A stretch of 64,000 nucleotides of DNA from Sporolactobacillus sp. THM7-4 (GCF_004153165.1 NZ_SEMD01000011.1:46715-110714); one strand, 5' to 3'; shown: positions 17,464 to 26,934, counted from the first letter of the stretch. Notes: a model not told the origin generated them from the sequence alone. Numbers and translations are program-made.

Positions 17464-19185
17464 ATGATTGAAAAATTCATCTTACCGGCCGAAACTGGAA
17501 CGCATAACCTTGAAAATCTTGATGAGTTGCGAAAGACTTTTGACTGGAAACAATCCGAGAGTTTGTTCAGCTGGCAGACGACGGGTAAAATTAATGCCGC
17601 CTATGAGGCGATTGACCGACACGTCGAAAACGGTAATGGGGAGAAAGTGGCGCTGTATTACTCAGATTCAATTGTCGATACCGTTTTAACGTTCTCACAG
17701 ATGAAGTCTTTGTCCAATAAAGCCGCTTACTTATTAAAGCAGGAAGCCGATGTGAAAAAGGGTGACCGGGTCTTTATTTTTATGCCGAGATCACCCGAAC
17801 TTTATATTCTTTTTCTGGGCATTATCAAGACTGGAGCGATTGTCGGGCCGCTTTTTGAAGCATTCATGGAGTCAGCGGTCAGAGACCGTCTGGAAGACAG
17901 CGAGGCCAGGGTACTCTGTACGACTCCGGATCTTCTGAACAGAGTTCCATACAGGGAACTGCCTCATCTTAAGAAAATCATTCTTGTTGGCGACAATATT
18001 AAAGAGAATGGCTATTTTATTGATTATAAGAAAGCGATGCAGCGGGCGAATGAAAATTTTCCGATTGAGTGGGTGGATAAGGAAGACGGTTTGATTCTGC
18101 ATTACACATCCGGCTCGACGGGAAAGCCAAAAGGAGTCCTTCACGTTCATGAGGCAATGGTTCTGCATGCTCAGACAGGCAGATGGGTGCTTGATTTGAA
18201 GGACGACGATATTTACTGGTGCACGGCTGATCCGGGATGGGTAACCGGGACATCGTACGGAATATTTGCACCCTGGCTTAATGGGGCGACCAATGTGGTT
18301 CGCGGGGGGCGCTTCAGTCCGGATGACTGGTATCAAACGATACAAAAGTATAAAGTCACAGTCTGGTACAGTGCACCAACGGCATTTCGCATGTTAATGG
18401 GTGCAGGGGATGAGCGCGTCAAAAGGTATGATTTATCGTCGCTGCGCCATATTCTGAGCGTTGGCGAGCCGCTGAATCCGGAGGTTGTGAAATGGGGCTG
18501 GGATGTTTACCACAGACGGATCCATGATACATGGTGGATGACTGAGACCGGCGGGCACATGATCTGCAATTTTCCATCACTTGATATTAAGGCGGGTTCA
18601 ATGGGCAAGCCTCTTCCTGGAATTCAGGCAGCGATAATTGATGATTTGGGCAGGGAACTGCCCCCAAATACGATGGGAAATCTGGCTATAAAAAAAGGGT
18701 GGCCCTCAATGATGCGGGCCATCTGGAATAACGAACAAAAATATCATTCTTATTTTACCGCAAATGGCTGGTATGTCTCCGGAGATTCAGCATATATGGA
18801 TGAGGACGGTTATTTTTGGTTTCAGGGGAGAGTTGATGATGTGATTATGACAAGCGGCGAACGGGTCGGCCCATTTGAAGTGGAAAGCAAGCTGGTTGAG
18901 CATCCGGCGGTGTCAGAGGCTGGAGTCATCGGCATTCCGGATCCGGTTCGCGGCGAAATAATAAAAGCTTTTGTTTCACTTAGAGACGGTTTTAAGGCAA
19001 GCGAGAAGCTTAAAAAGGAAATCTATCAGTTTGTTCGGAATGGCCTTGCCGCTCATGCAGCTCCGAGACAAATTGAATTCAAACATAAGCTGCCGAAAAC
19101 GCGCAGCGGCAAAATCATGCGTCGTGTCCTTAAAGCCTGGGAGCTGAACCTCCCGACAGGGGACTTATCAACACTGGAAGACTGA
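17464..19185 (+). CDS. acsA: Acetyl-CoA synthetase (AMP-forming)
   Basis: AcsA converts acetate, ATP and CoA to acetyl-CoA through acetyl-AMP. The 573-residue protein matches B. subtilis AcsA in length. The ATP-binding loop LHYTSGSTGKPKGV is near residue 217, the adenylation motif YWCTADPGWVTGTSYG near 250, WWMTETGG near 358, and the C-terminal hinge leads to KTRSGKIMRR, whose lysine is the usual target of acetylation (AcuA). ATG 17464 follows AGGAGG by 7 bases. acuABC, often adjacent to acsA, are not here. A candidate cre site and a bidirectional terminator frame the gene. Confidence 0.95.
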   Translation: MIEKFILPAETGTHNLENLDELRKTFDWKQSESLFSWQTTGKINAAYEAIDRHVENGNGEKVALYYSDSIVDTVLTFSQMKSLSNKAAYLLKQEADVKKGDRVFIFMPRSPELYILFLGIIKTGAIVGPLFEAFMESAVRDRLEDSEARVLCTTPDLLNRVPYRELPHLKKIILVGDNIKENGYFIDYKKAMQRANENFPIEWVDKEDGLILHYTSGSTGKPKGVLHVHEAMVLHAQTGRWVLDLKDDDIYWCTADPGWVTGTSYGIFAPWLNGATNVVRGGRFSPDDWYQTIQKYKVTVWYSAPTAFRMLMGAGDERVKRYDLSSLRHILSVGEPLNPEVVKWGWDVYHRRIHDTWWMTETGGHMICNFPSLDIKAGSMGKPLPGIQAAIIDDLGRELPPNTMGNLAIKKGWPSMMRAIWNNEQKYHSYFTANGWYVSGDSAYMDEDGYFWFQGRVDDVIMTSGERVGPFEVESKLVEHPAVSEAGVIGIPDPVRGEIIKAFVSLRDGFKASEKLKKEIYQFVRNGLAAHAAPRQIEFKHKLPKTRSGKIMRRVLKAWELNLPTGDLSTLED

Positions 19186-19310
19186 AAATAAGAAAAGATG
19201 CTCATGGCTCTAAGTGAACTTTGGGCTTATGCAGACGGGGAAATACGGATCGTCAATTGGTCCCGCCCGAGAAGAAGAACAAACTCAAACGTGAAAACCC
19301 GAAGCAAATA

Positions 19311-19347
19311 AGAAGACCGGGACATAAAAGCTGTCCCGGTCTTTTGA
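19311..19347. terminator. Bidirectional terminator between acsA and the GldA-like gene
   Basis: A perfect 12-bp repeat, AAGACCGGGACA (19313-19324) and TGTCCCGGTCTT (19332-19343), followed by TTTT on the plus strand. It lies between convergent genes. Confidence 0.9.
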
Positions 19348-19407
19348 ACATTTAAATAAATCAGGCCAACTGCTGACCGGTCAAACGCCAATTCTCACAG
19401 CCGTTTG

Positions 19408-20535
19408 TTACGATAGATAAGTATCTTTTGCATAATGATTTTTCTTAGCCCAATCTTCAAGTCTGACGATGGCATCAAAAACCTTTGATGCAGTAATATT
19501 CATCGGATGCAGATGGATCAACGCATTCGGCCTGACCGTCTCCTTTGCTATAACCTTCAATTCATCATCAGACAGGGAAGCTAAATGCAGATCGGCGAGT
19601 GACAGAGGAAGCTGAAGAGCCTTGTAGAAGGGAACGAGGCGCTTCATTTCATCCCACTTTTCCTCGATAACAAGCTGAACCATTATTCCATAGGCGACTT
19701 TAACTCCATGCAAAAATTCATGCGTTTCAGGACGGGACGTTATTGCATCATGGACCGAATGAGCCGCAGTAGCTCGACCGTATTCATCACCGAAGCCGCC
19801 GACCAGTCCGCCGGCCATGATGTTGGTTTCCATGACATTCAGCCATTCATTCGACAGTCGGCCGTTTTTCATGTCGTCAATCGCTTTTTCCGCAAATTGT
19901 AAGGGAATGTCCCTGCAAACACGAGCGGCATCGCGTGCAAATCTCAAGGCCAGACGGTTCGCTCCGGCATGGGTTAAGAGAAAATCCGATTCGTACCATT
20001 TAGCGATTGTATCAGCGACACCAGCGACAAAGTAATCAACTGGTGAATCGAGAATGACTCTCGGTTCAACAAGGACCAGACTCGATGGATGCGGATAGAT
20101 TTCGTGTCCGAGCGAAGCTCCTTCATCCGAATAGAGAACACTCAGTGGGGACCAGGCGGCACAGTTGCTTGCCATGGTAGGCAAAAGAATGACCGGATAA
20201 GCTCCGGCTTTATAAGCGGCCGCTTTCGCTGTATCCATCACCTTGCCGCCTCCAAGTCCGATGATCGCATCGACCTCATTCTCTTTCATGATTTGGATGA
20301 TTCGGTTTATTTCATTGTGGGAGCATTCTCCGTTGAAAAGGACATCGATTGATTCGATTCCTTCTCTGGCCAGATCCGGAAGATAGGGTAACGCCTTGCT
20401 AAGCGACTTTGTACCATGAAGGAAAAGAACACGTCTGATAAAACGACCTTTAAGACCATCGGCTAACTTTTCATAAGCATTCTCTTCGCAGAGGTATTCC
20501 TGTGGCGCAATTCTTTGGATCAGGTTTAATGGCAT
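19408..20535 (-). CDS. Iron/zinc-dependent dehydrogenase of the glycerol dehydrogenase family
   Basis: This 375-residue protein belongs to the GldA/HcxA (YbdH-like) branch of iron-containing alcohol dehydrogenases. GLGGGKVMDTAKA (near residue 93) binds NAD; LPTMASNCAAWSPLSVLY follows. Metal ligands are visible as the Asp in GVADTIAKWYES, His in TAAHSVHDAI and His in HEFLHGVKVAYG. Sequence around the active site looks closer to the hydroxycarboxylate dehydrogenase group than to true glycerol dehydrogenase, so the substrate may be a 2-keto acid. It is a single-gene unit with its own promoter on the minus strand. Confidence 0.85.
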   Translation of the reverse strand: MPLNLIQRIAPQEYLCEENAYEKLADGLKGRFIRRVLFLHGTKSLSKALPYLPDLAREGIESIDVLFNGECSHNEINRIIQIMKENEVDAIIGLGGGKVMDTAKAAAYKAGAYPVILLPTMASNCAAWSPLSVLYSDEGASLGHEIYPHPSSLVLVEPRVILDSPVDYFVAGVADTIAKWYESDFLLTHAGANRLALRFARDAARVCRDIPLQFAEKAIDDMKNGRLSNEWLNVMETNIMAGGLVGGFGDEYGRATAAHSVHDAITSRPETHEFLHGVKVAYGIMVQLVIEEKWDEMKRLVPFYKALQLPLSLADLHLASLSDDELKVIAKETVRPNALIHLHPMNITASKVFDAIVRLEDWAKKNHYAKDTYLS

Positions 20536-20864
20536 TTTATCATCTTCCCCTTCGTTTCTTCTCTCAACTGTCTATTAACTGACCTTTCGCAAAGGTAAGC
20601 TCATATTATACATTTTAAGAAAACATGTCAATAAATTGAGATGTGAAACGAGATTTTCTTTCCCTGTCAGATCATCTTCTCTCTGCACATATCGTGCCAT
20701 TTGAAATCAAAATGTAATATAATTTTGTCTCAATTTATCATTTGGTGTTGATATAATAAGAAAAGAGTCGAGCCCTTGATAGAATAGGATTTTTTTTACT
20801 AATTACATAGTTTCAGGTGCCGATGTAGTTCACATTCAGCAATACTTGTTAAGGGGAATGGTGC
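20536..20864. other. Divergent promoter region
   Basis: About 330 bases between the GldA-like gene and the M23 peptidase gene. It holds the minus-strand promoter described separately and, on the plus strand, an extended -10 (TGATATAAT, with TATAAT at 20752-20757) that probably serves the peptidase gene. Its -35 is not obvious. No gene is seen. Confidence 0.5.
20582..20631 (-). promoter_or_regulatory. Promoter and candidate operator of the GldA-like gene
   Basis: On the minus strand TTGACA (20631-20626) is followed by TATAAT (20610-20605) at 15 bases, or TAATAT at 17. Just downstream a perfect inverted repeat ACCTTTCGCAAAGGT (20582-20596) covers the likely start of transcription and could bind a repressor. 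Confidence 0.6.
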
Positions 20865-22247
20865 ATGGTGAGAGATAGGTACATACGGATGACAATCGCC
20901 GTCGGGCTGGCGTGCTCGCTGACGGTCGGCTATGCAGGAAGCTATGCTTCGGCAGAATCTGAAAGTCAGCTCCAGCAAAAACTGGATGGCGTGAAGCAGA
21001 AGCAGTTGGAAAACAGGAAGGGCATTGATGCTTCAAGAAAAAAGTTGTTAAAGAACAGTGATCAGCAAGAGACAGTGATTGATAAACTAAAAGCATCTCG
21101 AACGAAAATACACGATATCCAGGGTAAGATTTCCGCTAAACAGGCGGAGGTCGACCAGAGCAAAGCGAAAATGACACTCCTGAAAAACGAAATCAGTAAA
21201 CTGACCACACGGATTAAACATAGAGACCTGTTGTTAAAAAACAGGATACGTTCGATATACATAAACGGTGGTGCGGTCAGCTATATTGATGTTCTTTTCG
21301 GCGCCAAAAGTTTTGGAAACTTTCTCGACAGACTTCTTGCCCTGAAAATGATTACCGACCAGGATAATAAAATTCTTACCGCTCAGGAAAAAGATAAAAG
21401 TACTCAAGAATCCAAAAAAAGACAACTGAACGCTCAGTTAGTTAAAATGCAAAATGACCTTGAAAACTTGCGGACATTAAGCATCAGCTTGAATGAGGAA
21501 AAGAAACATCAGCAGAGTTTACTGGCCCGGCTCAAAAAAGACGCAGCCGATATTGAGCGTAACGTCATGGATAAAAACGAGGAAGCGGCGACATTAAAGG
21601 CTCAGGAAAGTGTGATTAAAAATCAGCTGGCTTCACTGGCTAAAGATGAGGCCCGTAAAAAAGATCAGGCCCGTAAAAAAGCTGAGGAGACAAAACGGGC
21701 CAGGGTCAGGACCACACACGATCAGCTGGTACACGATCAGTCCGCTGGTTCAGTAAATGAATCACCCTCTCAGGCATCTGTTCAATCGCCGTCCAATCGC
21801 CCGTCAACAGCCGGGAGAGTGAGCTCATCTGCCCCAGTCGCATCCGCTGATTTTATTATGCCGGCGGCCGGTTTTATCTCCTCCGGGTTCGGTTACCGCT
21901 CTTTTGATCACAACTTTCATCCGGGAATCGATATTGCAGGCAGCACAGGGACTCCTGTTAAAGCTGCTGCGGATGGCGTTGTATTCAGAGCCTATCAATC
22001 TTCCAGCTACGGCAATTGCGTGATGATAACTCACAGTATAGGAGGAAAAATCTATTCAACGGTCTATGCTCATTTATCCGCCTATTCTGTATCGACAGGA
22101 CAGAAAGTATCACAGGGACAGGTGATTGGAGCAATCGGAAGTACCGGCGAGTCGACCGGTCCGCACCTTCATTTTGAACTCTATATTGGTCCGTGGACCC
22201 CGCCGCCGCATAACGGGTCGGTCAACCCGCTGAACTATATTAAATAA
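20865..22247 (+). CDS. Secreted coiled-coil M23 peptidase (EnvC/CwlO-like)
   Basis: This 460-residue protein has a signal peptide (about 1-30, ending SYASA), a long coiled-coil region (about 32-280) rich in Lys, Gln and Glu, a Ser/Pro-rich linker (about 285-325) and a C-terminal LytM/M23 domain. Zinc ligands are visible in HPGIDIAG and HLHFELYIG, so the peptidase site is intact, unlike EnvC-type activators that lack it. It likely cuts peptidoglycan cross-links during growth or cell separation. AAGGGGAA lies 8 bases before the ATG. The promoter is at 20752-20757 and a terminator follows. Confidence 0.9.
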   Translation: MVRDRYIRMTIAVGLACSLTVGYAGSYASAESESQLQQKLDGVKQKQLENRKGIDASRKKLLKNSDQQETVIDKLKASRTKIHDIQGKISAKQAEVDQSKAKMTLLKNEISKLTTRIKHRDLLLKNRIRSIYINGGAVSYIDVLFGAKSFGNFLDRLLALKMITDQDNKILTAQEKDKSTQESKKRQLNAQLVKMQNDLENLRTLSISLNEEKKHQQSLLARLKKDAADIERNVMDKNEEAATLKAQESVIKNQLASLAKDEARKKDQARKKAEETKRARVRTTHDQLVHDQSAGSVNESPSQASVQSPSNRPSTAGRVSSSAPVASADFIMPAAGFISSGFGYRSFDHNFHPGIDIAGSTGTPVKAAADGVVFRAYQSSSYGNCVMITHSIGGKIYSTVYAHLSAYSVSTGQKVSQGQVIGAIGSTGESTGPHLHFELYIGPWTPPPHNGSVNPLNYIK

Positions 22248-22304
22248 AATGATTGATAAGAAAGAAAAAGGAGACATTTTGCTTTTCAAATGTCCTGTCA
22301 AAGT

Positions 22305-22343
22305 AACCGGAACAGTGCGAGGCATGCTGCTCCGGTTTTTTTA
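22305..22343 (+). terminator. Terminator of the M23 peptidase gene
   Basis: AACCGGA (22305-22311) and TCCGGTT (22331-22337) with a run of seven T. A second hairpin GACATTT/AAATGTC lies just before it (22273-22294). Confidence 0.8.
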
Positions 22344-22406
22344 TGATTCTCTTCCGGCGCCAAATGAGCAGGAATAAAACGCCATGCACGATGCCCTCTT
22401 CTGGTC

Positions 22407-22412
22407 TATAAT
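22407..22412 (+). promoter_or_regulatory. Probable -10 element of the FAH-family gene
   Basis: TATAAT 39 bases before the ATG; the -35 is weak. Confidence 0.4.
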
Positions 22413-22450
22413 AGACATAAATCATTCGTGGATGGCCAGGGGGAATCAGT

Positions 22451-23332
22451 ATGAAGCTGCTGCAATTTATGAAACAGAACGATGTCTGCCTCGGTGTTAA
22501 GACTGAGCATGGAATAGTGGATGTCCGAAAGGCTGGGGAAAAGTTCAGGGAACCGACGCCGGACAGCTTAAAAGATCTGATAGCATCAGGTGAATCAGGC
22601 TGGATTACGTTCAGAGATTTTATAAACGGGGTTGTTCAATGGCGCGATCAGGATGTTTTTTTAAAGGAAGAAGAATTAATCTTTTCTCCGGCTGTCACCC
22701 AACCGGAAAAAATTATCTGTATCGGTTTGAATTACATGAATCATGCGAAAGAATCGAAAATGGAAATACCTGAATCGCCGATCTTATTTAGCAAATTCAA
22801 TAATACACTCGCTGCCCATCTTGAAACGATTCAGATTCCTGAAGCGGCCAAAAAGGTCGATTATGAGGCAGAACTCGTCATGATTATCGGTAAAACGGCA
22901 AAAAATGTGCCCGAAGAAGAAGCTCTTTCCTGTGTATTCGGTTATTCAGCGGGAAACGACATCTCTGCCCGTGACTTGCAATTTAAAACGCCTCAATGGC
23001 TGCTTGGAAAATCTCCAGATGGTTTTGCGCCGGTCGGCCCTTACGTCGTGACAGGCGATGAGATTGACCCAACTCATCTTAATATAGAATGCAGAATCAA
23101 TGGGGAAATCCGCCAGAAAGCGAATACGAAAGACATGATCTTTAATTGTGCCACGTTAGTCAGCTATATTTCCCGATATATGACGCTTAAACCGGGCGAC
23201 ATCATTTTTACCGGTACTCCGGATGGCGTGATTCTCGGTTTTCCTGAGAAAAAGCAGGAATGGCTTCGTGCCGGAGACGAAATGACGGTAACCATAGAGT
23301 CGATTGGACAATTAAAGAATGTCCTCAGCTGA
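22451..23332 (+). CDS. Fumarylacetoacetate hydrolase (FAH) family enzyme
   Basis: This 293-residue protein belongs to the group of metal-dependent C-C hydrolases, decarboxylases and isomerases that includes YisK. It has KIICIGLNYMNHAKES near residue 92, the metal site DYEAELVMIIGK near 137 (Glu-Glu-Asp type), GNDISARDLQ near 174, KSPDGFAPVGPYVV near 192 and the C-terminal GDIIFTGTPDGV. Length is typical. Family members act on fumarylpyruvate, oxaloacetate or homoprotocatechuate intermediates; nothing nearby tells which. GGGG lies 7 bases before the ATG. Confidence 0.87.
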   Translation: MKLLQFMKQNDVCLGVKTEHGIVDVRKAGEKFREPTPDSLKDLIASGESGWITFRDFINGVVQWRDQDVFLKEEELIFSPAVTQPEKIICIGLNYMNHAKESKMEIPESPILFSKFNNTLAAHLETIQIPEAAKKVDYEAELVMIIGKTAKNVPEEEALSCVFGYSAGNDISARDLQFKTPQWLLGKSPDGFAPVGPYVVTGDEIDPTHLNIECRINGEIRQKANTKDMIFNCATLVSYISRYMTLKPGDIIFTGTPDGVILGFPEKKQEWLRAGDEMTVTIESIGQLKNVLS

Positions 23333-23504
23333 TCCTGAACAGGAAAGGATCGGAACGTTCTTAAACAAACTTGCCCTGATTGTTTTTCTTCGCCAACCCG
23401 CAACAAGTTCTTCTCATGAAATCAGTATCCGGCAATATAAATAAAGGGATTAAAAAAACGGATAGGCGATGAATGGGTTAGGACAAAGCGGGGAGGGCAG
23501 TTTG

Positions 23505-24671
23505 TTGCTTAAAAATAAAATTTGCGGCATTTTAAATCTGACGGAATCCACACAGGCGATGAGTCCGCTGACCAGTGATCGCCCTGTTGCCGGATTGCCG
23601 TTCGGCTGTCGCTATCGGCTGATTGATTTTCCACTGACTCACCTGACAGCGGCAGGAGTTGAGACAATCGGCATTTTCATGGGTGATCATTTCCGTTCAC
23701 TCTATGATCATGTTCGCAGCGGACGGGAATGGGGACTCGATAGTATTCATGGAGGCTTGTTCTTTTTTTCGTCCGCTACCGGAACTCACGGCAGCGGGCA
23801 TTCGGGTATGCTGGGGGAGGATATTTACAATTATTTCAATAACATTGAATTTATTGAAAAATCCGGGGCGGAATATACTGTAATCATAGGTTCACGAACA
23901 TTGTGCAACATCGATGTTCAGGCCGTTTTACGCAGCCATATTGAACAAGGAGCGGAAATGACGGTTGTCTATAAAACGGTTGACCGGCCAACTGAGGACA
24001 ATATGCGGATGAATTGCCTGAAAATCAGTCATAATGGGCTTGTGAAAGGTTTAAAGACGTGTATTTTGTTGGATGATAAGGAAAAAGCTTTACTGAATAT
24101 GGAAATTTATTTAATGAAAAGTTCATTGCTGATTAAACTGATTCGCCATGTGATCGCTGAAAATGAATCATGTAATTTGAGCGATGTGCTTCACCAGGCC
24201 ATGATCCATTTGCCGACGAATGGGTTTGAATATACCGGTTATTTAAAAAGTATCCATTCGATAAAATCGTTCTATGAAGCAAATATCGATATGCTCGAGG
24301 ATGCGAATCTGACGGCCTTGTTCAAGGGCAGTCATCGTATTCGCACGAAAGTTAAGAATGAGGTACCGACGTTTTACGGAAAAACATCGAATGTCTGCGA
24401 CTCGCTTGTCGCAAATGGCTGTATCATTAAAGGGACCGTAAATCACTCTGTTATCTTTCGAAACGTTACGGTTGAAAAGAGTGCATCTGTCAGGAATTCG
24501 ATTATCATGCAAGGTAGCTATATAGGCGAAGGGGCGGAACTTGAACACGTCATTCTGGATAAACAGGTTAAGATAGCACCAAATACCAGACTTTCGGGAA
24601 GCAAACAAAAACCGCTTGTCATAGAAAAAAATTCAGTGGTCAGTCTGATTCACGAAGAAAGCAGTAGCTGA
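23505..24671 (+). CDS. glgD: GlgD-type ADP-glucose pyrophosphorylase subunit, orphan
   Basis: GlgD is the non-catalytic partner of GlgC in Firmicute glycogen synthesis. The protein carries FGCRYRLIDFPLTH, GIFMGDHFRSLYDHVRSGREWGLD (as separate blocks), and a C-terminal left-handed beta-helix region with repeated hydrophobic hexapeptides (SVRNSIIMQGSYIGEGA). The N-terminal GGxGTRL loop of catalytic GlgC is absent, as expected for GlgD. TTG 23505 is chosen because GGGAGGG lies 7 bases upstream and it gives the usual N-terminus MLKNKICGILN; an earlier in-frame ATG (23469) adds 12 residues and has a poor ribosome site. glgB, glgC, glgA and glgP are not next to it, which is unusual. Confidence 0.88.
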   Translation: MLKNKICGILNLTESTQAMSPLTSDRPVAGLPFGCRYRLIDFPLTHLTAAGVETIGIFMGDHFRSLYDHVRSGREWGLDSIHGGLFFFSSATGTHGSGHSGMLGEDIYNYFNNIEFIEKSGAEYTVIIGSRTLCNIDVQAVLRSHIEQGAEMTVVYKTVDRPTEDNMRMNCLKISHNGLVKGLKTCILLDDKEKALLNMEIYLMKSSLLIKLIRHVIAENESCNLSDVLHQAMIHLPTNGFEYTGYLKSIHSIKSFYEANIDMLEDANLTALFKGSHRIRTKVKNEVPTFYGKTSNVCDSLVANGCIIKGTVNHSVIFRNVTVEKSASVRNSIIMQGSYIGEGAELEHVILDKQVKIAPNTRLSGSKQKPLVIEKNSVVSLIHEESSS

Positions 24672-24836
24672 AAATTCAGTCGCGGTATTCATATGAAACG
24701 GTTTCTCTGAACCTCGTCATCCATGTCACCATATGGACACATGTTGAAAAATTTATCCTGTTTTTAACTGAATGAAAAGGATTTGCCTGTTTCCATGTGG
24801 AACTAATTTATGACAAAATGAAGGAAGGTGCAAACC

Positions 24837-25898
24837 TTGAATGATATGACAAAGGAAGTTGAGGCGAAGAGCCGGGAACTGCTTAAAGATGCCTACAGTC
24901 TTGGCGCCTCGGACATCCATTTTATCCCGCGAAAGGAAGACACTTTGATCGAGCTGAGGATAAACGGTTATTTGTATCAGCTGGCTATCCTGTCCCGTTA
25001 TCAGGCTCAGCGATTAATCAATCATTTCAAATTTCTTTCCGGGATGGACATAGGAGAAAGGAGGCTTCCTCAGTCCGGTGCGATGCTGGCCCTGATTAAT
25101 CATGATGCTGTCTCTCTCAGAATGTCCACACTTCCCACCCCCAACAGTGAAAGCCTCGTTATCCGCCTGCTCCCGCAAAGAAAAGAACTGACTATTGATG
25201 ATTTATCCGTTTTTGAAGAAGCAACTCAAGGCTTATCCTCTCTTTTAAATTATGAAAACGGACTGATCCTCATTTCCGGGCCAACCGGTTCCGGGAAAAC
25301 GACCACTCTGTATACTCTGCTTTCTTCTCTCCAGAAACGCTATAATTCCCGCGTGATTACATTGGAAGACCCGATTGAAAAACAAAACGATGCCTTTATT
25401 CAGATGGAGGTGAACGAACGGGCTGACTTTACTTATGCTGACGGTTTCAAAGCCATCCTGCGCCATGATCCCGACATTGTCATGATTGGAGAAATAAGAG
25501 ATGAAGAAACGGCGCAAATTGCCGTTCGTGCATCTTTAACCGGACATTTAGTTCTCTCAACCGTCCACGCTTCCAGTGCCTCAATGACGATCCGCCGCCT
25601 GATTGAACTGGGCATTCCGCGTTTTGATTTAAAGGAAACACTCGTTGGCGTTATTGCCGAACGGCTTGTCTCTATCCAGTGTCCTGTATGCGGACCGGTC
25701 TGCCGTCCGGATTGTGAGAATCGCCATCATCCGAAACGGACAGGCGTCTTCGAGATTCTGGCAGGAATGCCGCTCCATGATTTACTGACGAATAGTCACA
25801 GCCATCGTCAGCCTGACTACAAAACAATAGAGGATTATTTACAGGAGGGGATGGCTATGGGGTGGATTCCAAGAGATCTTTCGAGAGGACGGGATTAG
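24837..25898 (+). CDS. comGA: Competence traffic ATPase ComGA (secretion ATPase)
   Basis: ComGA powers assembly of the competence pseudopilus for DNA uptake. The 353-residue protein matches B. subtilis ComGA throughout. Walker A is GPTGSGKTTTLYTLL, the Asp box follows (TLEDPIE), and Walker B is HDPDIVMIGEIRDEETA; a four-Cys cluster (CPVCGPVCRPDC) lies near residue 285. TTG 24837 is chosen since AAGGAAGG lies 8 bases before it and it gives the family N-terminus; GTG 24828 overlaps the ribosome site. ComGB follows with 4 bases between. The upstream region has A/T tracts but no clear pair of ComK boxes. Confidence 0.93.
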   Translation: MNDMTKEVEAKSRELLKDAYSLGASDIHFIPRKEDTLIELRINGYLYQLAILSRYQAQRLINHFKFLSGMDIGERRLPQSGAMLALINHDAVSLRMSTLPTPNSESLVIRLLPQRKELTIDDLSVFEEATQGLSSLLNYENGLILISGPTGSGKTTTLYTLLSSLQKRYNSRVITLEDPIEKQNDAFIQMEVNERADFTYADGFKAILRHDPDIVMIGEIRDEETAQIAVRASLTGHLVLSTVHASSASMTIRRLIELGIPRFDLKETLVGVIAERLVSIQCPVCGPVCRPDCENRHHPKRTGVFEILAGMPLHDLLTNSHSHRQPDYKTIEDYLQEGMAMGWIPRDLSRGRD

Positions 25899-25902
25899 TT
25901 CT

Positions 25903-26934
25903 ATGAGCTTTCGAAAAAGATGGTCGAAGAAAGAACAGGCCACATTTTTAATCAATCTGGGAAGGTGTCTCAGTGACGGTTATCCGTTAAAACTTGCTCT
26001 TCAAATGCAACAATTTCACCAGCGGGCACTGATTCGCCGGGATCTTGATTTGCTGATGGCAGAACTGAGAGAGGGGTTGTCACTTCATGAAGTTCTGCTC
26101 AAATTGCGCTTTCCGGATGATTTGACGAGCGGGATCTATTTTGCAGAAGAAAGCGGCGAACTGGCGAGGGGGCTGATTGAAAGCGGCGAGATGCTTCAAC
26201 GGCGTGAGGAGCAGAAAGAAACACTCAGAAAACTGCTTCGCTATCCGATCCTTCTGCTATGGGTCTTTGCGGTCATGATGTTTATTATCGGCCGGTTTTT
26301 GCTGCCGAATTTTCTTAAATTGTATGACTCATTGTCGATCGATTTGCCGCTGATCACTCAGCTTCTCCTTTATATAACGAACCACACCGGTTTAATGATC
26401 CTCACCGGTCTCAGTTTGATTATGCTTTTTGTCTTTACCCTCATCGGTTTCCAGAGAATGCCAGTCGAGAAAAGACTTAAATTTCTAATCAGGATTCCTC
26501 TGGCCGGCAGCTATACCCGGCTTCTTGTTACCCATCATTTCTCCTTTTATTTAGGGAGTCTGCTCCGTTCAGGACTCCCAGTTTGCAAATCCCTTGAAAC
26601 TTTGTCAGAAAAGGGGACGACGCCATTTTTACGGTTCGAAGCAGGAGAACTTCAGGATGCATTGCGTGAAGGGAACCCTTTCGAAAAAGTGATGTCCGAG
26701 CGGCCTTATTATCTTCCGGATTTGATTTCTGTCATTCATCAGGGACAGCTGAACGGAATGCTTGGCCAGTCGCTGTATCGTTACAGTGGAATGGTTCTGT
26801 CAAAAATGGAGGAGAGGACGCACACATTAATATCTCTCTGTCAGCCGGCTCTGCTTATCTTTGTCGGCGGCCTCGTTCTTTGTCTCTTTGCTTCCATTCT
26901 CCTGCCGATTTTTCATATTGTTAACGGTCTTTGA
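25903..26934 (+). CDS. comGB: Competence membrane protein ComGB (type II secretion F family)
   Basis: ComGB is the polytopic inner-membrane platform of the pseudopilus. The 343-residue protein has two T2SSF halves with membrane helices at about 115-137, 160-185 and 305-330, the conserved YFAEESGELARGLIESGEM split around residue 85-105 and HQGQLNGMLGQSLYRYS near 285. Length matches B. subtilis ComGB (323) closely. The gene ends by overlapping, tail to tail, the convergent yqhG gene by 14 bp. The pseudopilin genes comGC-comGG that follow in other Bacillales are absent, so the platform has no adjacent pilin substrates. Confidence 0.92.
   Translation: MSFRKRWSKKEQATFLINLGRCLSDGYPLKLALQMQQFHQRALIRRDLDLLMAELREGLSLHEVLLKLRFPDDLTSGIYFAEESGELARGLIESGEMLQRREEQKETLRKLLRYPILLLWVFAVMMFIIGRFLLPNFLKLYDSLSIDLPLITQLLLYITNHTGLMILTGLSLIMLFVFTLIGFQRMPVEKRLKFLIRIPLAGSYTRLLVTHHFSFYLGSLLRSGLPVCKSLETLSEKGTTPFLRFEAGELQDALREGNPFEKVMSERPYYLPDLISVIHQGQLNGMLGQSLYRYSGMVLSKMEERTHTLISLCQPALLIFVGGLVLCLFASILLPIFHIVNGL

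Noticed and set aside
19198-19311. 37-codon frame after acsA
   Set aside because: Ribosome site is weak, composition is not protein-like, and it ends at the terminator.
24740-24800. Possible ComK boxes (A and T tracts) before comGA
   Set aside because: AAAA and TTTT tracts occur but not with the required 5-base spacing and paired arrangement.
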